Assembly (NCBI GenBank): GCA_002362575.1
Contig: DEUM01000018.1
Span: forward strand, 1 to 64,000
Source of the DNA: Lachnoclostridium sp. UBA3262
GTDB lineage: Bacteria > Bacillota > Clostridia > Lachnospirales > Lachnospiraceae
DNA length: 64,000 nucleotides
Reading direction: 5' to 3'
This document shows, in pieces, positions 1 to 7,782 of the stretch. The notes beneath the pieces were generated by a model. The model was given only the letters and a program-made list of their open reading frames with translations, did not search any database and was not told the origin of the DNA. The first letter of the stretch is position 1. Each line of letters starts with the position of its first letter. The translations under genes were made by a program, and so were the position numbers.

Positions 1-322
1 TACAAAAATGCTTGACCATCTCAGCACCAACCGTTTGGATTAACTCCACAGCACGTTCCTCCGGGCAGTTTTTTTCTACCGGAACACTGCGCCCTCCCAA
101 CAAATGAATCGCCAGAACTTTCGCCATGAAACGCGCTTTTTGCTCTACCTGCAAGACAACACAATCATTTTTGCCAATCCCTGATTCACGCAGTTTCCCC
201 GCCACTTTTAGCGCCATTTGAAACAACTCACTGTAAGTTGTTTTTCCTTCCGAATCAATAATACAAGTTTTATCACCGCGTTCTTTTGCTCTCCACGCCA
301 GCATTTCAATAATCGAATTCAT
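1..322 (-). CDS. AMP-dependent acyl/aminoacyl ligase, N-terminal fragment (runs off the window)
   Basis: Only the first 107 or so residues are inside the window. They read as the N-terminal part of an AMP-binding (ANL superfamily) enzyme: an opening helix, a TYSEL segment where the family has T-Y-x-E-L, and VLAIHLLGGRSVPVEKNCPE, which matches the family's stretch ending in 'P-V/L-D-x-x-x-P'. The ATP-binding P-loop and catalytic lysine lie outside. The ATG at 322 is the first start after an in-frame break and leaves 47 bp to the LysR gene upstream, so the two probably form one transcript. By context it could charge a carrier protein of the neighbouring cassettes. Family assignment is good; the substrate is unknown. 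Confidence 0.7.
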   Translation of the reverse strand, partial: MNSIIEMLAWRAKERGDKTCIIDSEGKTTYSELFQMALKVAGKLRESGIGKNDCVVLQVEQKARFMAKVLAIHLLGGRSVPVEKNCPEERAVELIQTVGAEMVKHFC

Positions 323-369
323 TTTTTTACCACTTTCCTGTTCTAGAGAACCATACCTTTTCTCCTCTT

Positions 370-1311
370 TTATTCTTTTATGATATCCAATAAAGCATGC
401 GCCGCATTCGACAAATATCTCCGCTTTGCATATGCCACATACACATTTCGGTAACTGCTTCCCACATTCACTTTAAGCAGCGCCGGAAATTCTGCACAAT
501 CAACATAGCGCACATAATCCTCTGTCACAAAAGAAACACCAAGACCACGCTGGCTTAATGCGACACCCGTTGTCATCTGGTTAGTTACCATAGTGTGTAA
601 TTTCCCTTTCTCAGTAAATGTCCCCAAAATACTTCCCGCCACACGCCCGACATTAAAATCTTCGGGTAACAAGATAAAAGTTTCACCTGACAATAATGCT
701 AAATCTATCTGTGGAAGTGATTTTGTTTCCCCTATATCACACATTTGCAGCATATCCTTCGTAATTATTTTGTCCTTAAACCTTGAGTCATGCCGAAAAT
801 GCGGTGGAACACACAAAAATATATCCTCCCTGAAAAGAAATTCTTTTTCAAACTCTACACTCTCGAATTCTACTCCAGTAATAAAGATATCAATTTCTCC
901 CTCTCTTGCTTTCTGTTCAATTTCAGGCATCGTTCCCTCAATTAGCTGAATATTTACATTTGGAAAACGCGCAGCATACTTTTGCACACAATATGGAAGA
1001 TATCCTAAGGCAAAACCATGCGTACTCCCTATCACTAAAGAACCACATAAATTCCTATGTAAATCATCCAAACGATTTTGCAATTCGGCATCCAATAGTT
1101 TTCTTTTCTTTAAATACTCAATCAAAATCTCTCCCTCTTTTGTAAGAGACTTATCAGAAGTCCGTTCGAAAATTTTTGCTCCTAATTTCTCCTCCATCTT
1201 TTTTATTCGAAAACTAAGCGCCGGCTGCGTAATACCGAGCTGTTCCGCTGCCTTGGAAAAACTACCGCATTTTGAAATCAGTAAAATTTCATCAGAGTAT
1301 TCGTTCATCAT
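370..1311 (-). CDS. LysR-family transcriptional regulator
   Basis: This 313-residue protein has a winged helix-turn-helix at residues 8-65 (GSFSKAAEQLGITQPALS is the classic LysR recognition-helix pattern). The effector-binding domain, with the two-lobed periplasmic-binding fold, spans roughly residues 88-310. LysR proteins normally bind a small metabolite and regulate a linked operon. The linked targets here would be the acyl-ligase gene downstream or the 12-gene acyl-carrier operon behind it. The start is unusual: two tandem ATGs (1311 and 1308) have no ribosome site, and a sigma-28-like promoter ends only about 8 bp upstream, which predicts a leaderless or nearly leaderless mRNA. Moving the start downstream would remove the first helix of the DNA-binding domain. 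Confidence 0.9.
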   Translation of the reverse strand: MMNEYSDEILLISKCGSFSKAAEQLGITQPALSFRIKKMEEKLGAKIFERTSDKSLTKEGEILIEYLKKRKLLDAELQNRLDDLHRNLCGSLVIGSTHGFALGYLPYCVQKYAARFPNVNIQLIEGTMPEIEQKAREGEIDIFITGVEFESVEFEKEFLFREDIFLCVPPHFRHDSRFKDKIITKDMLQMCDIGETKSLPQIDLALLSGETFILLPEDFNVGRVAGSILGTFTEKGKLHTMVTNQMTTGVALSQRGLGVSFVTEDYVRYVDCAEFPALLKVNVGSSYRNVYVAYAKRRYLSNAAHALLDIIKE

Positions 1312-1318
1312 ATAATAT

Positions 1319-1345
1319 ATATCGGCTTTTATTTAATTTTATTTA
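1319..1345 (-). promoter_or_regulatory. Sigma-28 (FliA/SigD)-type promoter of the LysR-ligase operon
   Basis: On the minus strand TAAA (1345-1342) is followed after exactly 15 bp by GCCGATAT (1326-1319), a full match to the Gram-positive sigma-D/sigma-28 consensus. The predicted start site is at about 1312, next to the ATG. The surroundings are very AT-rich, so TAAA alone would mean little; the GCCGATAT box is the informative part. Confidence 0.65.
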
Positions 1346-1375
1346 TATGTTTATAAATTTTTTTTATAATATTCT

Positions 1376-1408
1376 CATAAAAAAGGTGCGACCGAAAAAC
1401 GCGCACCT
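1376..1408 (-). terminator. Rho-independent terminator closing the 12-gene operon
   Basis: A 7-bp stem, AGGTGCG pairing with CGCACCT (1402-1408 and 1384-1390), is followed on the minus strand by a run of T. It lies 17 bp after the stop of the KAS-ACP gene and before the LysR promoter, so it separates the two transcription units. Confidence 0.8.
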
Positions 1409-1424
1409 CTATCATTCCCTCTCA

Positions 1425-2663
1425 TCATTTTTTCTTTTCCAAAATCTCAAGAATACTTGCAACCGAATTAATTGCTATCATTTCGTCAAAAGAAAACTTT
1501 ACTCCAAATTCTCTCTCAAGCTCTGACAGCAGCGAAACCTGTCCAAATGAATCCCACTCCGGGATATCCTCCATTTTCGTCTGGATAGAGATATCTGTTT
1601 TCTCATCTAAATCCAACGTCTTCTTCAGAACATCAACTACTTTCTCCTTTTCCCAGTCCTCTTTCTCTAACTTTTTATCCGAGTATATCACTGGCAACAC
1701 AAGCAAATCCTCCGTTTCCATCCAAAGATTTCCCCATGACAAACCCGCGCCAAAGCCACTTAAAAACAATCGGTTTTTTTTCTTGAAATCTATCTCATCG
1801 GCATGATAGCACATATTAGCGGGAATCGAAACTGCTCCTGTGTTTCCAAATTCTTCATAGCAAATCGGACATTTTTGTTCCGGCAAATCGCAAAAATCTA
1901 TCAATTTATTTAATATGAACTTTTGGGCCTGATGCAGAAAGCAATAATCAAGTTCTTCACGCTTCAAATGATAATGAGCAAAAAAATCATTAATGCTATC
2001 TGCCACATCAGAAATGGTAAAATTAAAAACCTCCATACCCTCCATATGCAATGGCGTTGTAATATCCGGTTTATATAATGCCGGAATTCTGCTTCCATCT
2101 GAATATTGAGAAAAATACATCGTATGACCTTCTTTTACCTCAAAAGCAGCGGCGGCCCCACCATCTCCAAAAAGCGGTACTGTCCCTTCATCCGCCTTGT
2201 CGGCGTCCATTGACGGTGTGACACCAACTAAAAGAAGGCCTTTCCCGCCTTCGCCACAATGCTGCAATAGAGAACCCATCGTTTCAATTCCTGCAACAAA
2301 TCCCGAACAGGAAAGGTTCATATCAAACACATTACAGTCCACACCAATTCCTAGTTTTTTTTGAATATAAAATGCTGTGGATGGAATTACAAACTGGGTA
2401 TAGGAAGATACGTAAATAAGAACCTTTATATCCTCCGGATTCCAGTTCAGCTCATGTAACAGCTGTGAAGCAGCCCCCGTACACAAATCCGTCGCCGTCT
2501 GGTTATCTGACACATAGTGTTTGCGCTTAATTCCCGTAGCACGAATCTGCTTTTTGACCATTTTTTCATTACTATCATTTATCAAATCTAAATTTTCTAC
2601 AACCTTAGTTGGAATCATAGATGCCACTCCGGTCATTCGGATATTATGAAATTTCCCATACAT
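1425..2663 (-). CDS. KAS III-type 3-oxoacyl-ACP synthase fused to a C-terminal acyl carrier domain
   Basis: Residues 1-325 form a FabH/KAS III-type thiolase fold. The active-site triad is present: Cys119 (NLSCSGF), His244 (FLHQAQKF) and Asn274 (FGNTGAVSIP). Residues 335-412 form an acyl carrier domain with the phosphopantetheine serine in EWDSF (Ser372). KAS III enzymes condense an acyl-CoA with malonyl-ACP, or transfer acyl groups without condensation. Stand-alone FabH is about 320 residues, so the fused carrier is the unusual part. It is the last gene of the operon, 48 bp after a free ACP gene, with AGAGG 7 bp before the ATG. Context (reductase, acyltransferases, flagellin-sugar genes) suggests it makes a special acyl group rather than membrane lipid. 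Confidence 0.88.
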   Translation of the reverse strand: MYGKFHNIRMTGVASMIPTKVVENLDLINDSNEKMVKKQIRATGIKRKHYVSDNQTATDLCTGAASQLLHELNWNPEDIKVLIYVSSYTQFVIPSTAFYIQKKLGIGVDCNVFDMNLSCSGFVAGIETMGSLLQHCGEGGKGLLLVGVTPSMDADKADEGTVPLFGDGGAAAAFEVKEGHTMYFSQYSDGSRIPALYKPDITTPLHMEGMEVFNFTISDVADSINDFFAHYHLKREELDYCFLHQAQKFILNKLIDFCDLPEQKCPICYEEFGNTGAVSIPANMCYHADEIDFKKKNRLFLSGFGAGLSWGNLWMETEDLLVLPVIYSDKKLEKEDWEKEKVVDVLKKTLDLDEKTDISIQTKMEDIPEWDSFGQVSLLSELEREFGVKFSFDEMIAINSVASILEILEKKK

Positions 2664-2711
2664 ACCAAAACCTCTTTTATTATTTTATAGAAATCATGTC
2701 CCACATCTTCA

Positions 2712-2933
2712 TCACTTCATTTTTCGCATAATATCACCCACTGTAATAAATTCTTCATACTCTTTCAGTGACAGAACATGTCCATATTCTTTTTTCATGT
2801 ATGCACTTAAAGATAACTTGGTCATAGAATCCCACTCCTCTACCTGCTCTAATTCTGTTTCCTCCTGCAATGTTCCTTCTTCACAATCTAATACTTCTTC
2901 CAAAGCTTCTATTTTTTCACGATTTGTCATCAT
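2712..2933 (-). CDS. Acyl carrier protein (cassette A)
   Basis: A protein of about 73 residues with the carrier signature E-E-W-D-S-M, where Ser is the 4'-phosphopantetheine site, and a closing TVGDIM helix. A longer reading from 2954 exists, but AAAGGAG lies inside it, so the start is one of two tandem ATGs at 2933 or 2930, clear of the preceding stop at 2947. It most resembles the ACP at 5906 (both have WDS and TVGD(I/L)M), which fits a duplicated cassette. It probably carries the growing acyl chain between the KAS III enzyme, the reductase and the acyltransferase. Confidence 0.88.
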   Translation of the reverse strand: MMTNREKIEALEEVLDCEEGTLQEETELEQVEEWDSMTKLSLSAYMKKEYGHVLSLKEYEEFITVGDIMRKMK

Positions 2934-2946
2934 ATATCTCCTTTCT

Positions 2947-3666
2947 TTAAACAACCTTGCCGCCCGTTATCGGAATCAATGCCCCTGTAATCATCCGGGA
3001 CTGTTCTGACAGCAAAAATTCTGCCAAATCTGCCACTTGTTCCGGTTCAATAAGTCCCCATGGCTGTTCTTTCTGTATCATCTCATCAAAATTTTCTACG
3101 CTTTCCCTAAAAGGCGTCAACAGCTTTGTATTAACAAAGCCGGGCATAATGGCATTGACGCGAATTTCCCGCCTTACCAGCTCTTTCGCTATTACTTTGA
3201 CCATACTGTTTACCGCCCCTTTCGAAGCCGCATATAGGCTCATTCCTTTGGTATATGTGCAGGCAACCATAGAGGACATGGCTATTACCGATGCTCCATC
3301 ATTAGAATATCTTTTTTTTGAAAAGTATTTCATTAATTCCTCAAAAACCATACAATTGACCGTAAATACTTCCCGCATATCATTGATGTCATTGGCAGAG
3401 ACCGGCACGTTTTTAGAAATTCCCGCACAATGCACCAATCCATCCAATTTGATTCCCTGTTCCTTACAAAAACTAAAAACGTTAGATATGTTCTCTAACT
3501 GCACAAGGTCACAACACAGACTGATGATATTCTCATTACCCGACGACACTTCTTCTAAGCGCTGTTTGTTTTTGCCCAAAATAATCACTTTATTGTTCTG
3601 TGCCAAACGGCAGGCAACCGCTTTGCCAATTCCGGAGTTTCCACCCGTTACCAGATAATTTTTCAT
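2947..3666 (-). CDS. Short-chain dehydrogenase/reductase, FabG-like (cassette A)
   Basis: A classical SDR of about 239 residues: NAD(P)-binding TGGNSGIG near the N-terminus, an HCAG motif (NNAG equivalent) near residue 80, and a Ser-Tyr-Lys catalytic set (MSSM, then YAASK). The family reduces 3-oxoacyl-ACP to 3-hydroxyacyl-ACP among other reactions, which fits a gene beside a KAS III and ACPs. An in-frame ATG at 3696 overlaps the previous stop, but ATG 3666 places the glycine motif at the usual distance from the N-terminus and has an AAGGA upstream. It is a paralogue of the SDR at 6196-6945. Its substrate is inferred from context only. Confidence 0.87.
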   Translation of the reverse strand: MKNYLVTGGNSGIGKAVACRLAQNNKVIILGKNKQRLEEVSSGNENIISLCCDLVQLENISNVFSFCKEQGIKLDGLVHCAGISKNVPVSANDINDMREVFTVNCMVFEELMKYFSKKRYSNDGASVIAMSSMVACTYTKGMSLYAASKGAVNSMVKVIAKELVRREIRVNAIMPGFVNTKLLTPFRESVENFDEMIQKEQPWGLIEPEQVADLAEFLLSEQSRMITGALIPITGGKVV

Positions 3667-3696
3667 ATGAAAACAATTTTCCTTTCTTTCAGCCAT

Positions 3697-4539
3697 TTAT
3701 CTTCTTGTATAAATGGAATGGTATAAAATGGACTTATTCGCTATACATTCCTCGCAATTCTCAAGACCTCTTTTCAAAGCTTTCTTATTCTCGCAGTTTT
3801 TCCATGAATAATGCGCCCGGATTCCTTCATTCCAATATCGTTCAAAAACCTGCCGTTCCAGATTGTACAAAATGTTAGCAGTCCCCAAATTTATAGAAAC
3901 ATTAGAATATAAAACCTTTCCTTGCAGCCGCCACACATAACAGGCTACGATTTTCCCACTTTCGCGGTAAATCAAAACTTCTTTCTTACGGATACGCTCC
4001 CTCCACTCCTGAATAGTAAACACTCCGTCACAATTGACATCAAATACCTTTAATGCCAATTCAAGTAATTCCTCCGCATCATGAATAACAGGAAACTCCC
4101 CACTCGATGAATCATACATCTCTTGGAGCAGCACCCGCTTTCCCTTCGTTGGATATTCATATGGATTGCTTTTAAATACAATAGTATTCCTAATATATCG
4201 AGCATATAAATGTAAGCCTGCTTGACACACAATATCACTCAAATCATTTCTATTTGGTCTGTATGTCCACGTAATAAAAACGTCCTTCGGTATTCGCTTT
4301 AAAAGTTTTACCAACTGCCCAGAATCAGCCGCCATAAAATAGCCCAATTTCTGATATGGAGCCTTTACAATAACCATTAACGATTTTTCCAAATCAATAA
4401 CATCTATCACATTCTTATCAAACCGCAAGCCACATACAAAATTTGTCCAAACATCTTCTCCGCACTTTGCAATTTCATCTTTTCTTTTCAATATTTCTCT
4501 TTCTGTCATCTTTTCTCCCTGAATTTGTATTTCCTGCAT
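3697..4539 (-). CDS. GNAT-like putative acyltransferase (cassette A)
   Basis: A 280-residue protein that I cannot assign to a named family. The C-terminal half (about 150-270) has the strand-turn-strand pattern of GNAT acyltransferases (VLIYRESGKIVACYVWRL). It is clearly paralogous to the protein at 6973-7782: both share YA(R/E)YIRNT near residue 110-125, the E-E-x-R-x-x-I-x-x-K segment, and a closing YLYN / Y-W-x-N-x-x-x-K pattern. The gene occupies the same slot, upstream of the SDR, in both cassettes. It may transfer the carrier-bound acyl group onto an amino sugar; this is inference. Starts at 4539 and 4509 both have good ribosome sites. Confidence 0.6.
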   Translation of the reverse strand: MQEIQIQGEKMTEREILKRKDEIAKCGEDVWTNFVCGLRFDKNVIDVIDLEKSLMVIVKAPYQKLGYFMAADSGQLVKLLKRIPKDVFITWTYRPNRNDLSDIVCQAGLHLYARYIRNTIVFKSNPYEYPTKGKRVLLQEMYDSSSGEFPVIHDAEELLELALKVFDVNCDGVFTIQEWRERIRKKEVLIYRESGKIVACYVWRLQGKVLYSNVSINLGTANILYNLERQVFERYWNEGIRAHYSWKNCENKKALKRGLENCEECIANKSILYHSIYTRR

Positions 4540-4583
4540 TTCCGTCCCTCCCCCCCATCAGCAAAATCAACTACAAATCAATT

Positions 4584-5642
4584 CTACAAATTTGAGATAA
4601 TACTTTCACAAAAATCCAATTTTTCTAACTTCATTAAAAGAGATGCCCATGTCAGCCCTCCCCCAAATCCTGACAGGCAACATAAATGAGCCTTGTTTTG
4701 CAATTCATCAGATAAATCCTCAGTCATAACCGTAGGAATTGTTCCTGAATCCGAATTACCTACTCTTTCTGTAATGTCCATCGGTATCTTCTTATATGGA
4801 ACTCCCAATTGAACTGCTAATTTTTGTAACATAAACTTATTAGGTTGATGAAAAAGAAAATATTCTATATCTTCAACAGCTACCCCTGCACGAGAAGCCA
4901 ACTGCTGTATCGCCGGAGGTACTTTTTTCTGTACAAAATTGAAAACTCCTGAACCATCCATGGACACATTTACAAAGGGCAAATTCGTAGTCTGGGCATT
5001 TATTTGCTCTACCGTCATAGGGTACCTAAACCCGCCTTCACGAATAATAAGATTTTCCCGTTCAGAACCATCGTTATAAATATTTCCATATATCTTCTCA
5101 CTACTATCTGAATTCGATACAATAGTTAAGTTGGCAACATCACCACCAAAAGATGGTTCTTCTGTCTTTGGCTCATTTTCCATAGATTTACGGTTAAAAA
5201 TTTCTCCCGTACATAATAAGACTTTCTTATCTTTCATATGTTCTAGTAACATATAAGACTCAATGAGTCCTATAACATAACCAGCACACGCCTGCGCAAT
5301 ATCAATACAAATAACCTCCTCTGAAAATTCAAATTCACCATGTATGATATTACTAATTTGCGGAAGCAGATAGTCCTGAGATAAGGTAACCACAATGATT
5401 GCCCCTATTTCCTGCTTATTTATCATTTTATTATTGACTAAATAATTCATCCCATAAAGGAACATATCTGATAACGTAGTATCTCCTTTTACTCTCCGTC
5501 GTTTGCCAAATCCTATAATTCTTTTTAATCTTTTCGCTTTTGCATCTTGCGGATTAAGAACCTCATCTTCAAATATGTACTCATTTTCCGGTAGAATTGT
5601 CAATACACCCTCTATCCGCTTTCCAACAAATTCTAAATCCAT
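4584..5642 (-). CDS. KAS III-type 3-oxoacyl-ACP synthase (cassette B)
   Basis: A 352-residue KAS III/FabH-like enzyme with the full catalytic triad: Cys119 (AQACAGYV), His265 (FHQPNKF) and Asn296 (VGNSDSGTIP), plus a C-terminal GFGGGLTWAS typical of the fold. It starts at the ATG at 5642, which overlaps the ACP stop as TAATG with GGAGGG in front, so the two are translationally coupled. The protein aligns in order with the synthase part of the gene at 1425 but lacks its fused carrier. That carrier may be represented here by the separate upstream ACP. Predicted role: chain-forming or acyl-transferring step of cassette B. Confidence 0.88.
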   Translation of the reverse strand: MDLEFVGKRIEGVLTILPENEYIFEDEVLNPQDAKAKRLKRIIGFGKRRRVKGDTTLSDMFLYGMNYLVNNKMINKQEIGAIIVVTLSQDYLLPQISNIIHGEFEFSEEVICIDIAQACAGYVIGLIESYMLLEHMKDKKVLLCTGEIFNRKSMENEPKTEEPSFGGDVANLTIVSNSDSSEKIYGNIYNDGSERENLIIREGGFRYPMTVEQINAQTTNLPFVNVSMDGSGVFNFVQKKVPPAIQQLASRAGVAVEDIEYFLFHQPNKFMLQKLAVQLGVPYKKIPMDITERVGNSDSGTIPTVMTEDLSDELQNKAHLCCLSGFGGGLTWASLLMKLEKLDFCESIISNL

Positions 5643-5872
5643 TATTTCCCTCCATTGTTGCAAATCAAATTACAAATTGAAGATACGGTTTCAAAATTTT
5701 CTGGTATAACTTCTAATCCGTCTACAATAATATCAAATTCTCTTTCTATTGAATCAATCATTGTAACAATATCAAATGAATCCAAAAAACCGTCTTCTAC
5801 AAAATTACTGCTGGTACTAAAGTCAAACTCCGGACGAATTTCTTCAAGCAGCTTTAAAACTTTTTCTTCCAT
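5642..5872 (-). CDS. Carrier protein, DltC-like (cassette B)
   Basis: A 76-residue carrier protein with EDGFLDSFDI; the Ser in LDSF is the phosphopantetheine site. The E-D-G-x-x-D-S spacing resembles D-alanyl carrier proteins (DltC) more than fatty-acid ACP, fitting the DltA-like adenylating enzyme in the same operon. A TTG at 5884 extends the frame by four codons, but GGAGG falls inside that stretch, so the ATG at 5872 is preferred. The stop overlaps the start of the KAS III gene. It may hold an aminoacyl or acyl starter; this is inference. Confidence 0.86.
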   Translation of the reverse strand: MEEKVLKLLEEIRPEFDFSTSSNFVEDGFLDSFDIVTMIDSIEREFDIIVDGLEVIPENFETVSSICNLICNNGGK

Positions 5873-5905
5873 ATTTTCCTCCAATCAAATTTTCATAATT
5901 GTCAC

Positions 5906-6127
5906 TTATTCACTCAAAGCATTCATAAGATCTCCTACCGTCTTATAAGTTAAAATTTCCTCTGCCTTTGGATAGCGGTCAAATTTTTCATTAATAACTG
6001 CAATAATAGAAAGAACAGCAACTGAATCCCAGTTCTCTAAATCATTCAGAACCGTATCTTGTGTCAGTTCATCCACTTCCATCTCCACACTTTCAGCAAT
6101 ATACTCCATTTTTTCTTCATTCGACAT
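5906..6127 (-). CDS. Acyl carrier protein (cassette B)
   Basis: A 73-residue ACP with ENWDSV (Ser is the modification site) and a closing TVGDLM helix. The frame continues upstream to a TTG, but AGGGAG sits between that codon and the ATG at 6127, deciding the start. It is the counterpart of the ACP at 2712-2933. Two consecutive ACP genes (this one and 5642-5872) of different subtypes suggest separate jobs, such as chain elongation versus starter loading. Confidence 0.88.
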   Translation of the reverse strand: MSNEEKMEYIAESVEMEVDELTQDTVLNDLENWDSVAVLSIIAVINEKFDRYPKAEEILTYKTVGDLMNALSE

Positions 6128-6195
6128 AAATAATTCTCCCTTCAATAAAAAATAATTATATTCTTATGACAGCCAAAATGCCGTCAGAATATCGG

Positions 6196-6945
6196 TTATA
6201 ACAATCCTCCATCCGCATATATTGTTCTTCCCGTTATGCATGATGATTCATCGCTTAACATAAAAGATATAACATCTGCGATTTGATTTGGGCTTTGAAT
6301 CCCAAGCAATTGACGCGACACCGGATTCTCATACGACGTTTCAATAGATGCGATAAGTTCACTGGCCTTTTCCGACATGTTTGTATTCACACCACCTACA
6401 ACAATAGAATTTACTCGAATATTTTTAGGGGACAACTCCAAAGCTAACGTTTTACATGCTGCTTCTACTGCTGCCTTTGCAGATACATATGCTGTCATAC
6501 ATTTTTGTGGAGTATGTACATTAATAGCAGAAATTCCGACAACACTACCGCCATTGGAAACCCCTTTTCTGGCATAAAACTTAACTAGCTCTATAAAAGC
6601 AAAATAATGTATATTAAATAGCTTTAAAGTATTATTCGGATTCATAATGCGAAGAGGTAATATTTCTGTAAATCCTGCACAATGTACCAAACCATCCAAC
6701 TTAATATTTTCTTTCTTTAATTTTCCAAAAATATCCATGTAATGTTCAAAATCCGTTAAATCGTAAGAAATAGAAATATGATTTCCCGGATTTTTCATTA
6801 AATCTACCGTTTCATTCAGCTTTTCCTTATTCCTACCTATCAATATTACACGACCATCATTTGCAGCAATATTTTGAGAAAGTGCCCTACCTATACCAGA
6901 AGATGCCCCTGTCACCAAAAAAGTTCTATCCCTAAATTTACTCAT
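6196..6945 (-). CDS. Short-chain dehydrogenase/reductase, FabG-like (cassette B)
   Basis: A 249-residue SDR with TGASSGIG near residue 12, HCAG near residue 90, and the catalytic Ser139, Tyr153 and Lys157 (YVSAK). The C-terminus has ITGRTIYADGG, normal for FabG-type reductases. The ATG at 6945 is preferred over an upstream TTG because the AAAGGAG site lies between them. It probably reduces the 3-oxo group made by the neighbouring synthase to a 3-hydroxyacyl group. It shares gene order with the SDR at 2947. Confidence 0.88.
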   Translation of the reverse strand: MSKFRDRTFLVTGASSGIGRALSQNIAANDGRVILIGRNKEKLNETVDLMKNPGNHISISYDLTDFEHYMDIFGKLKKENIKLDGLVHCAGFTEILPLRIMNPNNTLKLFNIHYFAFIELVKFYARKGVSNGGSVVGISAINVHTPQKCMTAYVSAKAAVEAACKTLALELSPKNIRVNSIVVGGVNTNMSEKASELIASIETSYENPVSRQLLGIQSPNQIADVISFMLSDESSCITGRTIYADGGLL

Positions 6946-6972
6946 AATATTACATTTCTCCTTTAACAATTC

Positions 6973-7782
6973 TTACAGTTTTTGAAAAATATGATTCTTT
7001 ACTCCATCCCACTGCAAACTATCTGTTTTTTCAAGTGTCCTCTTGATTTTTTTGTTGTTTACATCAATCCAGCCATAATGAGCAATTGGTTTATGGATTT
7101 TATTTGATATATCATTTGCTTTTCTGGTTACATTATATAAATAATCAGCAGATAAGCAATTATAAGTCATTGCGCCATATCGCTTTTTCCCCTCTATTCT
7201 ATAAATATAAAGAGTACATATCTTACCCTCGACTTTATAAATCCAAACTGTTTTTTGTTGAATAAGTTTTCTCAATTCTTCCTCCGTTAATATCTCGCTA
7301 TTAACAGGATCAAATGTATCAATCATTAGTTTTCGAATCGCAGGTATATCGCTTTCCTCAGCAGGCTCAGCACATTCCGGATCATATTTTTCTTCCAACA
7401 ATAATTCCAATCTTGTTTTCTTTCTTGTTTTTTTCATCTTCTTTTTGACAGGAACGGTATTTCGGATATATTCAGCATATCTTTTCCATTTGCTTTCTTC
7501 TATGATATCTCCAATTTCTCCGATTTCTCCTTTACATACCCAATCTGTTACAGAGTTCTTATGTACCTTCTCTAAACAGTCTTTTAACGCTGTCAGATTA
7601 TTGCTGCAAAAATAAATTCGGTAAATAAATTCTTCCTGTATTCCAAATACAATAGTTCCTTCTCCTTCTATTACATCAAATTCAACATCACGTCCTGTGT
7701 ATTTATTATAATAATTTGAATATACAGGTCTCCTTTCCCTTTTAATCTCCGTACACCTTCTCAGAATGTCATCTATTTTCAT
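6973..7782 (-). CDS. GNAT-like putative acyltransferase (cassette B)
   Basis: A 269-residue protein paralogous to the one at 3697-4539 (shared YAEYIRNT, the VWIYKVEGKICTLYIYRIEG strand pair, and a YLYNVT helix). The N-terminal half shows no motif I recognise; the C-terminal half is GNAT-like. A basic linker (KKKMKKTRKKTR) separates the halves. Its start overlaps the stop of the adenylating enzyme by 14 bp, implying coupled translation. Possible role: taking an acyl or aminoacyl group from the carrier and attaching it to a sugar amine. The function is inferred from neighbours. Confidence 0.6.
   Translation of the reverse strand: MKIDDILRRCTEIKRERRPVYSNYYNKYTGRDVEFDVIEGEGTIVFGIQEEFIYRIYFCSNNLTALKDCLEKVHKNSVTDWVCKGEIGEIGDIIEESKWKRYAEYIRNTVPVKKKMKKTRKKTRLELLLEEKYDPECAEPAEESDIPAIRKLMIDTFDPVNSEILTEEELRKLIQQKTVWIYKVEGKICTLYIYRIEGKKRYGAMTYNCLSADYLYNVTRKANDISNKIHKPIAHYGWIDVNNKKIKRTLEKTDSLQWDGVKNHIFQKL

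Noticed and set aside
6189..6215. ACCGATAT box on the minus strand between the SDR and ACP genes of cassette B
   Set aside because: No TAAA-like -35 at 15 bp (the sequence there is CGGA), and it lies inside a tightly packed operon.
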